The notes beneath the pieces were generated by a model. That model was not told the DNA's origin. It did not search any database and worked only from the letters and a program-made list of their open reading frames with translations. This document shows positions 1 through 5,724 of a stretch of 5,790 bases of DNA, piece by piece (the first letter of the stretch is position 1; each line of letters begins with the position of its first letter). Source of the stretch: an uncultured Planctomycetota bacterium (GTDB lineage Bacteria > Planctomycetota > Planctomycetia > Pirellulales > UBA1268); assembly GCA_905477565.1 (NCBI GenBank), contig CAJQGO010000022.1, positions 1-5,790 on the forward strand, given 5' to 3'. The position numbers were made by a program, and so were the translations under genes.

Positions 1-1754
1 AGGTTGAAGCCGACAATGTCACAAATGTGGAAATTACTGGAAGCACTGTTCGTGGAACATTCAAAGTCGCGCCGCCAAAGGAACGCGTGGAATCACCCGA
101 GGGAACTCGACGCTTCACGGTTGAAGTCTCCCAGTATCTCGTCGGCGATGGACTTGATTCCCTGTTGCTGAAGCACAACGTCCGCACTGTCGTCAAGCAG
201 CCAACTGATGGCACCGGATTTCTCCTTGGCATCTACCTGCTCATACCTCTTTTGCTCATGGGTGCCTTCTGGATATCCATGCGACGCGCCCGGGACCCAC
301 TCGGCGGATCAGGCATCCTTGGCAATTTCACCAAGTCTCCTGCCAAGCGATTCAACACCGAAGATAAGCAATCGACGTTTGCTGACGTTGCAGGACTCGA
401 CGGTGTAAAAGAGGATCTCAAAGAAATTGTTGAATTTTTAAAAGACCCTAAAAAGTTTCAAAGACTTGGTGGTCGCGTCCCCAAGGGTGTCCTTTTGATG
501 GGTCCCCCTGGCACAGGAAAAACTCTTCTTGCCCGAGCGGTCGCGGGAGAAGCCGGCGTTCCGTTTTTCTCCATTTCGGGCAGTGAATTTATCCAAATGT
601 TTGTCGGCGTTGGTGCATCACGAGTGCGCGATCTATTTAAAACAGCCAAAGAAGCCTCACCAGCAATTTTATTCATTGATGAAATTGACGCTGTTGGACG
701 AATTCGAGGGGCCGGGCTTGGTGGCGGCCATGACGAACGGGAACAAACACTCAACCAGATTCTGAGTGAAATGGATGGCTTCAGCCCGACGGAATCAGTG
801 ATTGTACTTGCAGCAACAAACCGACCCGATGTGCTGGATCCGGCACTCCTTCGTCCAGGGCGTTTCGATCGCCATGTCACAGTTGATCGTCCCAACCAAA
901 AAGCACGAATTGCATTGTTTGAAGTGCACACAAAAAATGTTCCACTTGCTGAAGATGTCGACATGCAACGGCTGGCGGAAGGAACTGTTGGACTTACTGG
1001 TGCTGACATCCGCAACCTTGTGAACGAAGCTGCACTATGGGCAACCAGACATGATAAGGAACACGTTGACGCATCCGACTTTGACCATGCTCGGGATAAG
1101 ATTCTGATGGGACCAAAGCGTGAAGAGGTTCTGGTAGGCCACGAGAAAAAAATGACGGCCTACCATGAGGCCGGACATGCTCTCGCATCGTGGCTTCTTC
1201 CTGGTGTCGACAAACTTCACAAGGTTACGATTATTCCACGCGGGCGGGCTCTTGGCGTAACACAATTGGTTCCCGAAGAAGACCGCATGAACATCGGTGA
1301 ATCTGATCTCCACAATCGTCTGGCTTTTATTCTGGCGGGACGGTCAGCTGAAAAACTGGTCTTTGGTGAATTTTCCGCTGGTGCTGAAAACGATCTGACC
1401 CAGGCTACTCGCCTCGCCCGCAAAATGGTATCGAACTGGGGCATGAGTGAACGAGTCGGGCCCCTTGCCTGCCAGACATCGAATGAACATCCGTTTCTTG
1501 GACGAGATGTCTACGAACAACGTGACTTCAGCGAACACACCGCGCAAGTGATCGATGAAGAAGTGGGACGCATTCTCTCTGCTGCTGCCGAGCGGGCCGA
1601 CGCATTACTCGCCGATAACCGCGAAAAGCTGGACACCCTTTCGGAGGAACTCATCTCTCGAGAAATGCTTGATGACAGTGAAGTTGAATCTGTTATCGGC
1701 CCCTCTGTTCCACGAAGATCACCGGCAACATCAAACGGAGCCGAACAAGCGTAA
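1..1754 (+). CDS. ftsH: ATP-dependent zinc metalloprotease FtsH (5' end outside window)
   Basis: Membrane-anchored AAA+ protease that unfolds and degrades misfolded or short-lived membrane and cytosolic proteins as a hexamer. The frame is open to the left edge (first full codon at 3), so the first membrane helix and part of the periplasmic domain are missing. Numbering residues from the GTG at 27, which is internal: the end of the periplasmic domain is about 1-62, a hydrophobic second membrane helix about 64-84, the AAA domain about 115-365. Walker A GPPGTGKT is at 159-166, pore-loop FVG at 192-194, Walker B ILFIDEID at 214-221. The second region of homology carries [18 protein letters not shown] (265-282), with arginine fingers R279 and R282. 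The M41 peptidase domain follows, with HEAGH at 380-384 and the probable third zinc ligand D456 in AGAENDL. All key catalytic residues are present. The C-terminal tail (about 560-575) is polar and low in conservation. The stop is TAA at 1752-1754; no clear terminator follows. Identification is very secure. Confidence 0.98.
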   Translation, partial: VEADNVTNVEITGSTVRGTFKVAPPKERVESPEGTRRFTVEVSQYLVGDGLDSLLLKHNVRTVVKQPTDGTGFLLGIYLLIPLLLMGAFWISMRRARDPLGGSGILGNFTKSPAKRFNTEDKQSTFADVAGLDGVKEDLKEIVEFLKDPKKFQRLGGRVPKGVLLMGPPGTGKTLLARAVAGEAGVPFFSISGSEFIQMFVGVGASRVRDLFKTAKEASPAILFIDEIDAVGRIRGAGLGGGHDEREQTLNQILSEMDGFSPTESVIVLAATNRPDVLDPALLRPGRFDRHVTVDRPNQKARIALFEVHTKNVPLAEDVDMQRLAEGTVGLTGADIRNLVNEAALWATRHDKEHVDASDFDHARDKILMGPKREEVLVGHEKKMTAYHEAGHALASWLLPGVDKLHKVTIIPRGRALGVTQLVPEEDRMNIGESDLHNRLAFILAGRSAEKLVFGEFSAGAENDLTQATRLARKMVSNWGMSERVGPLACQTSNEHPFLGRDVYEQRDFSEHTAQVIDEEVGRILSAAAERADALLADNREKLDTLSEELISREMLDDSEVESVIGPSVPRRSPATSNGAEQA

Positions 1755-1891
1755 CACGTTCAAATGCATTTCAATCGCGCACAAGACTCGTACTTCACAA
1801 CTTGAATCAAGACAGCCTGAATCAAGCGTGACGAATCGAACCACAGACACCATAGTGCACCATAAAAACAGATAAGGATGAGGACCTGACC
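1755..1891. other. Intergenic region ftsH-Dabb gene with repeated GAATC dyads
   Basis: This 137-base gap holds three short dyads built on GAATC: CTTGAATCAAG (1801-1811, perfect 5-bp arms around one base), CTGAATCAAG (1817-1826, imperfect) and CGAATCG (1832-1838). Their centres lie at 1806, 1821 and 1835. TGAATCAAG is an exact 9-bp direct repeat at 1803-1811 and 1818-1826. The array lies upstream of the Dabb gene, so it could be a protein-binding site, but no clear -35/-10 pair accompanies it and short repeats like this can occur by chance. No terminator-like hairpin with a T tract was seen for ftsH. Confidence 0.3.
1880..1884 (+). promoter_or_regulatory. Ribosome binding site of the Dabb gene
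   Basis: GAGGA lies eight or so bases upstream of the ATG at 1892 and matches the anti-Shine-Dalgarno sequence. It supports that start over the next in-frame ATG (1919-1921), which would remove the first strand of the fold. Confidence 0.6.
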
Positions 1892-2206
1892 ATGCTTTCA
1901 CACGCCGTTTACTTCACCATGAAAGACAAAGACACTATTGAACCACTTATAGAATCTTGTCGAACACACCTGACAAACCATCCGGGAGCACTATCATTCG
2001 CCGTTGGTACGTGTGCACATGACTATGACCGACAAGTAAACGACAGAGCTTTTGACGTTGCCCTTGAAATCATCTTTGAGTCACACGCTGCTCATGACAC
2101 GTACCAGACATCAGACCGCCATCAGCAGTTCATTGCTGACAATGCAGAAAAATGGTCTCAAGTGCGGGTTTTTGATGTTGAGGTCGATACGCTCGAGCGA
2201 AACTAA
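1892..2206 (+). CDS. Dabb-domain (stress-responsive alpha-beta barrel) protein
   Basis: A 104-residue protein that fits the Dabb fold, a small dimeric ferredoxin-like alpha-beta barrel. Family members include plant stress-responsive proteins and small bacterial proteins, mostly without known function. Seen in the sequence: an N-terminal strand LSHAVYFTMKD (2-12) with the histidine at position 4 typical of the family, a helix about 14-28, a PGALSFAVG strand (31-39), a RAFDVALEIIF strand (52-62), a helix with YQTSDRHQQF (71-80), and a final strand VRVFDVEV (91-98). The length matches a single-domain member. The ATG at 1892 has GAGG at 1880-1883, eight bases upstream, which fixes the start. The stop TAA (2204-2206) overlaps the stop of the opposing surE gene. 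It follows ftsH on the same strand after 137 bases, so co-transcription is possible but not shown. The substrate, if any, cannot be inferred. Confidence 0.82.
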   Translation: MLSHAVYFTMKDKDTIEPLIESCRTHLTNHPGALSFAVGTCAHDYDRQVNDRAFDVALEIIFESHAAHDTYQTSDRHQQFIADNAEKWSQVRVFDVEVDTLERN

Positions 2207-2901
2207 ACGACATCCGCCCGAGACAACGCAATCTGCCCACCGAAACAGACATCAACGTCTTTCCCTGGCTGCCGTGGCCGGTCCTGGTACTTCCCTTGGT
2301 ACATCCACCCATCATCATGCGTAATGAACTGCAAAGGTAATGGAGAAGGGTCGATGTCACAGGCAACAATCGGTGGAGGATTATCTGCCTGAGGATTGTC
2401 TCGATGAGGAAAGTTGACGTTCAAAAACTGGCCACGTCCAAGTGGTGAGAAATTGTTGATTGCTGAAAAAACAGCTCCTGCCCACGACGATGTTATGTCC
2501 CAGTCGATAGGCTTCCCTCGTCGGTGATACTGCGATAACGCCATTGCAGGCCACCCATGAAGTGCAGCCTCGCGTGCAGCAGCAACTGTGCCTGAATGGT
2601 GAATATCAACACCAAGATTTCCGCCAGCATTAATCCCTGAAAGAACCCACCCGGGCTGATCCAACTTGAGTGTGGCAAAAGCCAGTCGCACGCAGTCTGC
2701 AGGGGTCCCATTCACGTAGTATCGGTTTTCTTCCACCTGCTGGAACTCCAGTGGCCGGTCTACCGTGACCCGGTGACCACAGCCCGAATGGGGCTCGAGT
2801 GGGGCGACGGTAATGACATCTGACTGCCACTGGTGAGCCGCTTTTTCCAGAGCACGCAGCCCATCCGCATGAATTCCATCGTCGTTTGTAAGGAGCAACA
2901 T
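2203..2901 (-). CDS. surE: 5'/3'-nucleotidase SurE
   Basis: SurE is a divalent-metal-dependent phosphatase acting on nucleoside 5'- and 3'-monophosphates; some members also act on short polyphosphate. From the ATG at 2901 the protein has 232 residues. The metal-binding NDDG is at 6-9 (D7, D8) and the third ligand serine is S39 in HSGCGHRV. NGTPADCVRLA is at 64-74. The fourth ligand N91 lies in SGINAGGNLG, followed by HHSGTVAAAREAALHGWPA. It is slightly shorter than the E. coli enzyme (about 253), lacking the last helix region. Start choice: the ATG at 2901 gives the family's usual N terminus (MLLLTNDDG) and has GAGGT nine bases upstream. An ATG at 2916 would add five residues and overlap the upstream stop as ATGA; it is possible. 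The gene lies 11 bases downstream of the phosphorylase stop, so the two are almost certainly one operon. Confidence 0.95.
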   Translation of the reverse strand: MLLLTNDDGIHADGLRALEKAAHQWQSDVITVAPLEPHSGCGHRVTVDRPLEFQQVEENRYYVNGTPADCVRLAFATLKLDQPGWVLSGINAGGNLGVDIHHSGTVAAAREAALHGWPAMALSQYHRRGKPIDWDITSSWAGAVFSAINNFSPLGRGQFLNVNFPHRDNPQADNPPPIVACDIDPSPLPLQFITHDDGWMYQGKYQDRPRQPGKDVDVCFGGQIALSRADVV

Positions 2902-2909
2902 AGCGCCGG

Positions 2910-2914
2910 ACCTC
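2910..2914 (-). promoter_or_regulatory. Ribosome binding site of surE, overlapping the upstream stop codon
   Basis: On the minus strand GAGGT (2914 down to 2910) sits nine bases before the ATG at 2901. It shares two bases (GA) with the TGA stop of the upstream phosphorylase gene (2915-2913). Ribosomes finishing the first gene therefore stop on the binding site for the second, which suggests translational coupling (inference). Confidence 0.55.
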
Positions 2915-3797
2915 ATAGTTCACCCAAAAGTTTCCGAACAATTGTCCATACGCCATTCGTGGCAGACGCGGCCGTCTGGCACACATCCTCACCATGTATC
3001 GGCTGTCTGTCCTCACAGTCAATTGAATCTGCAAGATTCGTGACGACTGATGCTGCCACAACACGCATTCCAAAACTTCTGGCGACAGTAACTTCTGGCA
3101 CCGTTGACATCCCGACAACATCCGCACCAAGCATCTTCAGCATCCGGTATTCCGCCCGGGTTTCATAGTTGGGACCCAGACAATAGGCATAGACACCACG
3201 CCGACAGCGATGACCAGCCACCTGTGCAGCACGAACGGCCCCAATTGATAGCAATTCATCATACACATGAGAACCGTCTGTTTTCAGATACTCTACAGCC
3301 AACGTATTCCGGACAAAATCAATATGGTCGTTCAGAACAACAATCTCACCAACCGCAAGATCTGAAGTCAATCCTCCTGATGCATTGGTGAGAAGCACTT
3401 GTTCAATCCCTAACGCTGCAAAAAGCTCGATGCCCCGATACAGCATTTCAACAGGCTGTCCCTCATATGCATGCACCCTACCCTGCAGCATCACCACTGG
3501 CTGGTTCTCAACGTGGCCCCAAACCAGTCGGCCAGCATGACCTATGGCCGTTGCGGATGGAAGCCATCCAAGTTCCGAAAAGTCGACAGTCCTTTTCTCG
3601 TCAAGATGATTGACTAACAACCCCATACCGGTACCAAGCACGATGCCAAGACATGGCTTTGTCGAGAGGGGAAGCCTGCCTTCAAATCCATCCTGAAGAA
3701 CCTTTCTCGCAATATTTGTAGCAGCATGCGAGGGAACTGGCTGCCGTGCACCAATCCGCTGCTCACCATCTCGCATATGTTCAAAGATTTCTGCCAT
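2913..3797 (-). CDS. Purine nucleoside phosphorylase (trimeric PNP/MTAP family)
   Basis: Cleaves purine nucleosides with phosphate to give the base and ribose-1-phosphate, in cytosolic purine salvage. The ATG at 3797 gives 294 residues; numbering here counts from an upstream GTG at 3815 (300 residues). Visible motifs are the phosphate loop GIVLGTGMG (57-65), GHAGRLVWG (92-100), GRVHAYEG (112-119; R113 and H115 match the phosphate-binding Arg and His of human PNP), LTNASGGL (142-149), GPNYETRAEYRML (214-226; E218 equals the base-binding Glu), and GMSTVPEVTVA (235-245). N260 in VVTNLA matches the asparagine that selects 6-oxopurines, where methylthioadenosine phosphorylases have Asp. Guanosine/inosine are therefore the likely substrates. 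The start is uncertain: the GTG at 3815 has GGGAG only three bases upstream, while the ATG at 3797 has a weak purine stretch. The gene is first in an operon with surE and divergent from dapA. Confidence 0.94.
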   Translation of the reverse strand: MAEIFEHMRDGEQRIGARQPVPSHAATNIARKVLQDGFEGRLPLSTKPCLGIVLGTGMGLLVNHLDEKRTVDFSELGWLPSATAIGHAGRLVWGHVENQPVVMLQGRVHAYEGQPVEMLYRGIELFAALGIEQVLLTNASGGLTSDLAVGEIVVLNDHIDFVRNTLAVEYLKTDGSHVYDELLSIGAVRAAQVAGHRCRRGVYAYCLGPNYETRAEYRMLKMLGADVVGMSTVPEVTVARSFGMRVVAASVVTNLADSIDCEDRQPIHGEDVCQTAASATNGVWTIVRKLLGEL

Positions 3798-3860
3798 AGT
3801 TCTTTCAGAGCCCACTTGCTCCCGACGTTACCACAAAAATGCCTGCCACACTGCCACCCT

Positions 3861-3889
3861 TTGCGGCCTTTTCACGAAACACGTATCCT
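3861..3889 (+). promoter_or_regulatory. Possible sigma70-type promoter for dapA
   Basis: TTGCGG (3861-3866) and TATCCT (3884-3889) are separated by exactly 17 bases and match the -35 and -10 consensus at 3 and 4 of 6 positions. Transcription would begin near 3896 and leave a leader of about 80 bases before dapA. The match is modest and rests on sequence alone. Confidence 0.28.
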
Positions 3890-3900
3890 CGCGAGAAGAT

Positions 3901-3918
3901 TGCCGGTGGCTTCCGGCA
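3901..3918 (+). repeat. Small perfect inverted repeat in the dapA leader
   Basis: TGCCGG (3901-3906) and CCGGCA (3913-3918) form a perfect 6-bp stem with a six-base loop, midway between the divergent phosphorylase and dapA genes. No T tract follows, so it is not a standard terminator. It could be an operator or an RNA hairpin in the dapA leader; there is no further support. I could not fit it to a known lysine riboswitch, which needs a much longer conserved structure. Confidence 0.35.
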
Positions 3919-3964
3919 GGTGCGAACCGTTGGCTTCAAGAATATTTCAACATACCAAGCAAAA

Positions 3965-3970
3965 AAAGGA
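3965..3970 (+). promoter_or_regulatory. Strong ribosome binding site of dapA
   Basis: AAAGGA ends six bases before the ATG at 3977, the best-placed binding site in the window. It decides the dapA start. The same frame is open back to 3839, but the extra 46 residues have no counterpart in the DapA family and are rejected. Confidence 0.72.
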
Positions 3971-3976
3971 CTCTCC

Positions 3977-4870
3977 ATGCCTACGCGTGCTGAACAATTC
4001 GCCGGTCTTTCCGTCGCCATTGTGACACCCTTTCGTGATGGAAAAGTCGATGTCCAACGGCTGAATGAACAGGTCGCATTTCAAGTCGAGGCGGGTGTTA
4101 CTGCCATCTGCCCGGCTGGAACAACAGGTGAGTCTCCTACCCTTTCTCACAAAGAACATGAGCAGGTCATCAGCGAGAGCATCCAAGCCGCTCAAGGCAA
4201 AACTCTGGTGATGCCAGGGACCGGAAGCAACTCTACATCTGAAGCTATTCGACTCACACAGTACGCTGAAAAAATGGGTGCTGATGCGGCCCTTGTTGTT
4301 GGCCCGTACTACAACCGCCCAACCCAGCAAGGCTTGTTCGAGCACTTCAAAGCGATAGCTGAAGCCGTTTCTATCCCTATCTGTGTGTACAACATACCCG
4401 GTCGTACTGGCCGCAACATCGAACCGGACACGATCCTTCGACTTGCTGAACTTCCGGGCATAGCAATGGTGAAAGAAGCAACTGGATCAATGGATCAGGC
4501 TTCGCAGATCCTTTCGGGTACAGACCTTACTGTTCTTTCCGGTGATGACAGCATGACACTTCCGTTACTCTCTGTTGGCGGACGAGGTGTGGTCTCGGTG
4601 GTCGGAAATATTGTACCGAGCGACATGAAATCGCTTCTTGATGCCTTTGACAAAGGTGATCTTGGTAGAGCTCAAGAGCTTCACCGAAGACTTTTCGTAC
4701 TTGGGCGTGACTTGCTCGGCCTGGCAAGTAATCCAATCCCAATTAAAGCTGCCATGAGAATGCTTGGCCGTGACACCGGAGATGTGCGACTCCCTCTGGT
4801 TCCCCTCGAAGCAGAACCCACAGCCCGTCTACGCGATGTTCTTGCTGAGTACGGACTTGCTGTCGACTGA
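3977..4870 (+). CDS. dapA: 4-hydroxy-tetrahydrodipicolinate synthase
   Basis: Condenses pyruvate with aspartate semialdehyde, the committed step to diaminopimelate and lysine. It is a cytosolic (beta/alpha)8 barrel class I aldolase, usually a tetramer. The 297-residue length is normal for the family (E. coli 292). Visible motifs: VAIVTPF (13-19), [16 protein letters not shown] (46-61) with T49/T50 matching the E. coli proton-relay threonines T44/T45, [15 protein letters not shown] (110-124), Y138 and R143 in YNIPGRTG (138-145), the Schiff-base K166 in VKEATG (165-170), LSGDD (187-191) and NPIPIKAAM (252-260). The full set of key residues, including the Arg that binds the substrate carboxylate, argues for true DapA over related N-acetylneuraminate lyase or other aldolases, though paralogues of this superfamily can be hard to separate. 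It is monocistronic here, divergent from the phosphorylase and followed by a probable terminator. Confidence 0.95.
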   Translation: MPTRAEQFAGLSVAIVTPFRDGKVDVQRLNEQVAFQVEAGVTAICPAGTTGESPTLSHKEHEQVISESIQAAQGKTLVMPGTGSNSTSEAIRLTQYAEKMGADAALVVGPYYNRPTQQGLFEHFKAIAEAVSIPICVYNIPGRTGRNIEPDTILRLAELPGIAMVKEATGSMDQASQILSGTDLTVLSGDDSMTLPLLSVGGRGVVSVVGNIVPSDMKSLLDAFDKGDLGRAQELHRRLFVLGRDLLGLASNPIPIKAAMRMLGRDTGDVRLPLVPLEAEPTARLRDVLAEYGLAVD

Positions 4871-4902
4871 GCACATGCCATGCTTTCAAGAAAACTCTCC
4901 CA

Positions 4903-4938
4903 GGGTGCATGCGATCTCCGGACGCCACTCCTTTTTTT
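4903..4938 (+). terminator. Probable Rho-independent terminator of dapA
   Basis: GGGTG (4903-4907) pairs with CACTC (4926-4930), with one G-U pair, and GCG (4911-4913) pairs with CGC (4923-4925). A three-base bulge (CAT) lies on the 5' side and the loop is nine bases. After one C comes a run of seven T (4932-4938). It starts 33 bases past the dapA stop. The bulge and G-U pair make it imperfect; an alternative pairing of CACTCC with the following G-rich tract is also possible. Confidence 0.45.
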
Positions 4939-5000
4939 AAGGGGGGGGTGATTTCAGTTACTGAGGTACCACCCAGGTTTTATTGCAGGCCAGCGGCCGG

Positions 5001-5031
5001 AAAAACACCCAAAAACTCTCTTATTTTGGTG
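5001..5031 (-). terminator. Probable leftward Rho-independent terminator
   Basis: On the minus strand CACCAAAA (5031-5024) pairs with TTTTGGGTG (5014-5006) with one bulged G and a nine-base loop, followed at once by five T (5005-5001). It lies about 140 bases past the stop of the minus-strand gene at 5170-5571 and points the right way to end its transcript. The stem is A/T-rich, so its strength is uncertain. Confidence 0.42.
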
Positions 5032-5032
5032 C

Positions 5033-5048
5033 CAGCGAACAAACGCTG
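5033..5048. repeat. Short inverted repeat CAGCG-N6-CGCTG
   Basis: CAGCG (5033-5037) and CGCTG (5044-5048) are perfect 5-bp arms around six bases, abutting the A/T-rich hairpin to its left. On the minus strand it would fold just before the leftward terminator. No other role is evident. Confidence 0.3.
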
Positions 5049-5079
5049 AACAGCTCGCGTACAAATCTGGTCTGATCTC

Positions 5080-5101
5080 ACAGTAGCAACACAGTACCAA
5101 C
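5080..5101. repeat. 11-bp tandem duplication
   Basis: ACAGTAGCAAC (5080-5090) is followed with no gap by ACAGTACCAAC (5091-5101), ten of eleven bases identical. It lies just before the GGAGG and ATG of a possible small ORF. It looks like a recent slippage duplication or a paired binding site. Confidence 0.5.
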
Positions 5102-5116
5102 ATGGAGGCTTGTACT

Positions 5117-5248
5117 ATGGACCCACATTTCAACGAATACCAGGCTGCGATAGCAGGAATGATGGAGTGTTACGGAAAACCCACCGACTGTTCGGATAAA
5201 GATGAACCAACCGTGTCCATCAAGGCGGAACATTCTGGTTGCTCGTAA
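5117..5248 (+). CDS. Possible small protein, 43 residues, unrecognised
   Basis: An ATG at 5117 opens a 43-codon frame ending at TAA (5246-5248). GGAGG at 5104-5108, eight bases upstream, is a full-strength ribosome binding site, which is the main reason to list it. The product is acidic, with no membrane segment or signal peptide, and has three cysteines (C18, C25, C42), a few histidines and a HSGCS end. Its 3' 79 bases overlap, in antisense, the end of the minus-strand gene at 5170-5571. Both are unlikely to be fully conserved there, and I favour the minus-strand gene if only one is real. An in-frame ATG at 5102 lacks a binding site. No family was recognised. Confidence 0.25.
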   Translation: MDPHFNEYQAAIAGMMECYGKPTDCSDKDEPTVSIKAEHSGCS

Positions 5249-5571
5249 AGATTCCGACCTTCTCCCTTTCGGCCCACTATGCTTCCAGAGGGAACAACAA
5301 GAACAGAAGTCTCAGGGATTTCTTTTTCAGGCAAGTGGCTGACTGATAGCTGTTCATCTTCCGTCCACGAATCGAAACAGAAAGCATTTACGCAAACAGG
5401 TTCTCCCACTCGAACAAGACGAGAACACTCCGGGTAGTGTTCACGGAATTCAGAAACGGTCAAGATTCTTGCTGGAGCCCGACGCGACTGGATGAGACTG
5501 CGAATCACGTCATCAGCAAGAATGTATTTCCCGAAACGAATTGTCTTTGGCTGCTCAAATGGTTCAGACAT
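5170..5571 (-). CDS. Hypothetical protein, 133 residues
   Basis: I do not recognise this protein. From the ATG at 5571 it is acidic and soluble-looking, with no signal peptide or membrane helix. The N-terminal third (about 12-50) looks helical (ILADDVIRSLIQSRRAPARI, then VSEFREHYPEC). The middle (about 52-105) looks strand-rich, with LVRVGEPVCVNAFCFDSW and SVLVVPSGSIVG separated by an acidic stretch (TEDEQL...PEKEIPE). The tail (about 112-133) is polar. Four cysteines (C49, C59, C64, C115) are not in a clear metal-binding spacing. Amino-acid makeup is balanced and protein-like, and a leftward terminator lies beyond its stop, both in favour of a real gene. Against it, no Shine-Dalgarno sequence precedes the ATG and a small plus-strand ORF overlaps its 3' end. 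It is convergent with dapA. Confidence 0.6.
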   Translation of the reverse strand: MSEPFEQPKTIRFGKYILADDVIRSLIQSRRAPARILTVSEFREHYPECSRLVRVGEPVCVNAFCFDSWTEDEQLSVSHLPEKEIPETSVLVVPSGSIVGRKGEGRNLYEQPECSALMDTVGSSLSEQSVGFP

Positions 5572-5724
5572 ATCACAGGTTACAAAAAAGGAGAATCAAC
5601 AAACGAGAGATCCGTAACAACCATGACAACGGCTTCGGAAAACATGCTTTCGGGGTATTTCAAAAAGCAACGTTGTAACACAAAAAAAAGCTTATAGAAG
5701 ATCTGCCAACGCTCTGGTTACTTA
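5572..5724. other. Intergenic region upstream of the hypothetical gene
   Basis: Contains an A8 run (5682-5689), the palindromes CAACGTTG (5668-5675) and AAGCTT (5689-5694), and AGATCT (5699-5704). No convincing promoter pair was found on the minus strand for the gene at 5170-5571. A 24-codon plus-strand frame near 5622-5697 has no well-placed binding site and is not called. Confidence 0.3.

Larger units (their letters stand above)
4871..5169. other. Convergent intergenic region between dapA and the hypothetical gene
   Basis: About 300 bases without a firm gene. In order it holds the probable dapA terminator, a run of eight G (4941-4948) just after the T7 tract, a KpnI-like GGTACC within a G/C patch (near 4963-4968), a GGCC-agc-GGCC mini-hairpin (4988-4998), the leftward terminator, the CAGCG inverted repeat, the 11-bp tandem repeat, and the start of the doubtful small ORF. 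GTACAA (5059-5064) and TTGTAC (5110-5115) could also pair across the small ORF's ribosome binding site. Confidence 0.5.

Noticed and set aside
458..1015. 185-codon open frame antisense to ftsH
   Set aside because: It lies wholly inside the conserved AAA domain, and its Ser/Arg/Pro-rich composition is typical of an antisense shadow of a constrained gene.
2630..3130. 166-codon minus-strand frame across the surE/phosphorylase junction
   Set aside because: It overlaps two secure genes in another frame on the same strand, and its Arg/Cys-rich translation resembles no protein family.
3839..3976. 46-residue N-terminal extension of DapA
   Set aside because: It has no counterpart in the family and no binding site at 3839, while the ATG at 3977 has an excellent site and gives the normal length.
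4958..4978. T-box-like string GGGTGGTACC on the minus strand
   Set aside because: It matches ten bases of the T-box core but lacks the following GCG. No specifier stem or antiterminator context was seen, and the only thing downstream on that strand is the antisense of dapA.
5622..5697. Short plus-strand frame (24 codons) from the ATG at 5622
   Set aside because: It has no well-placed ribosome binding site, a low-complexity Lys/Ser end, and no other support.
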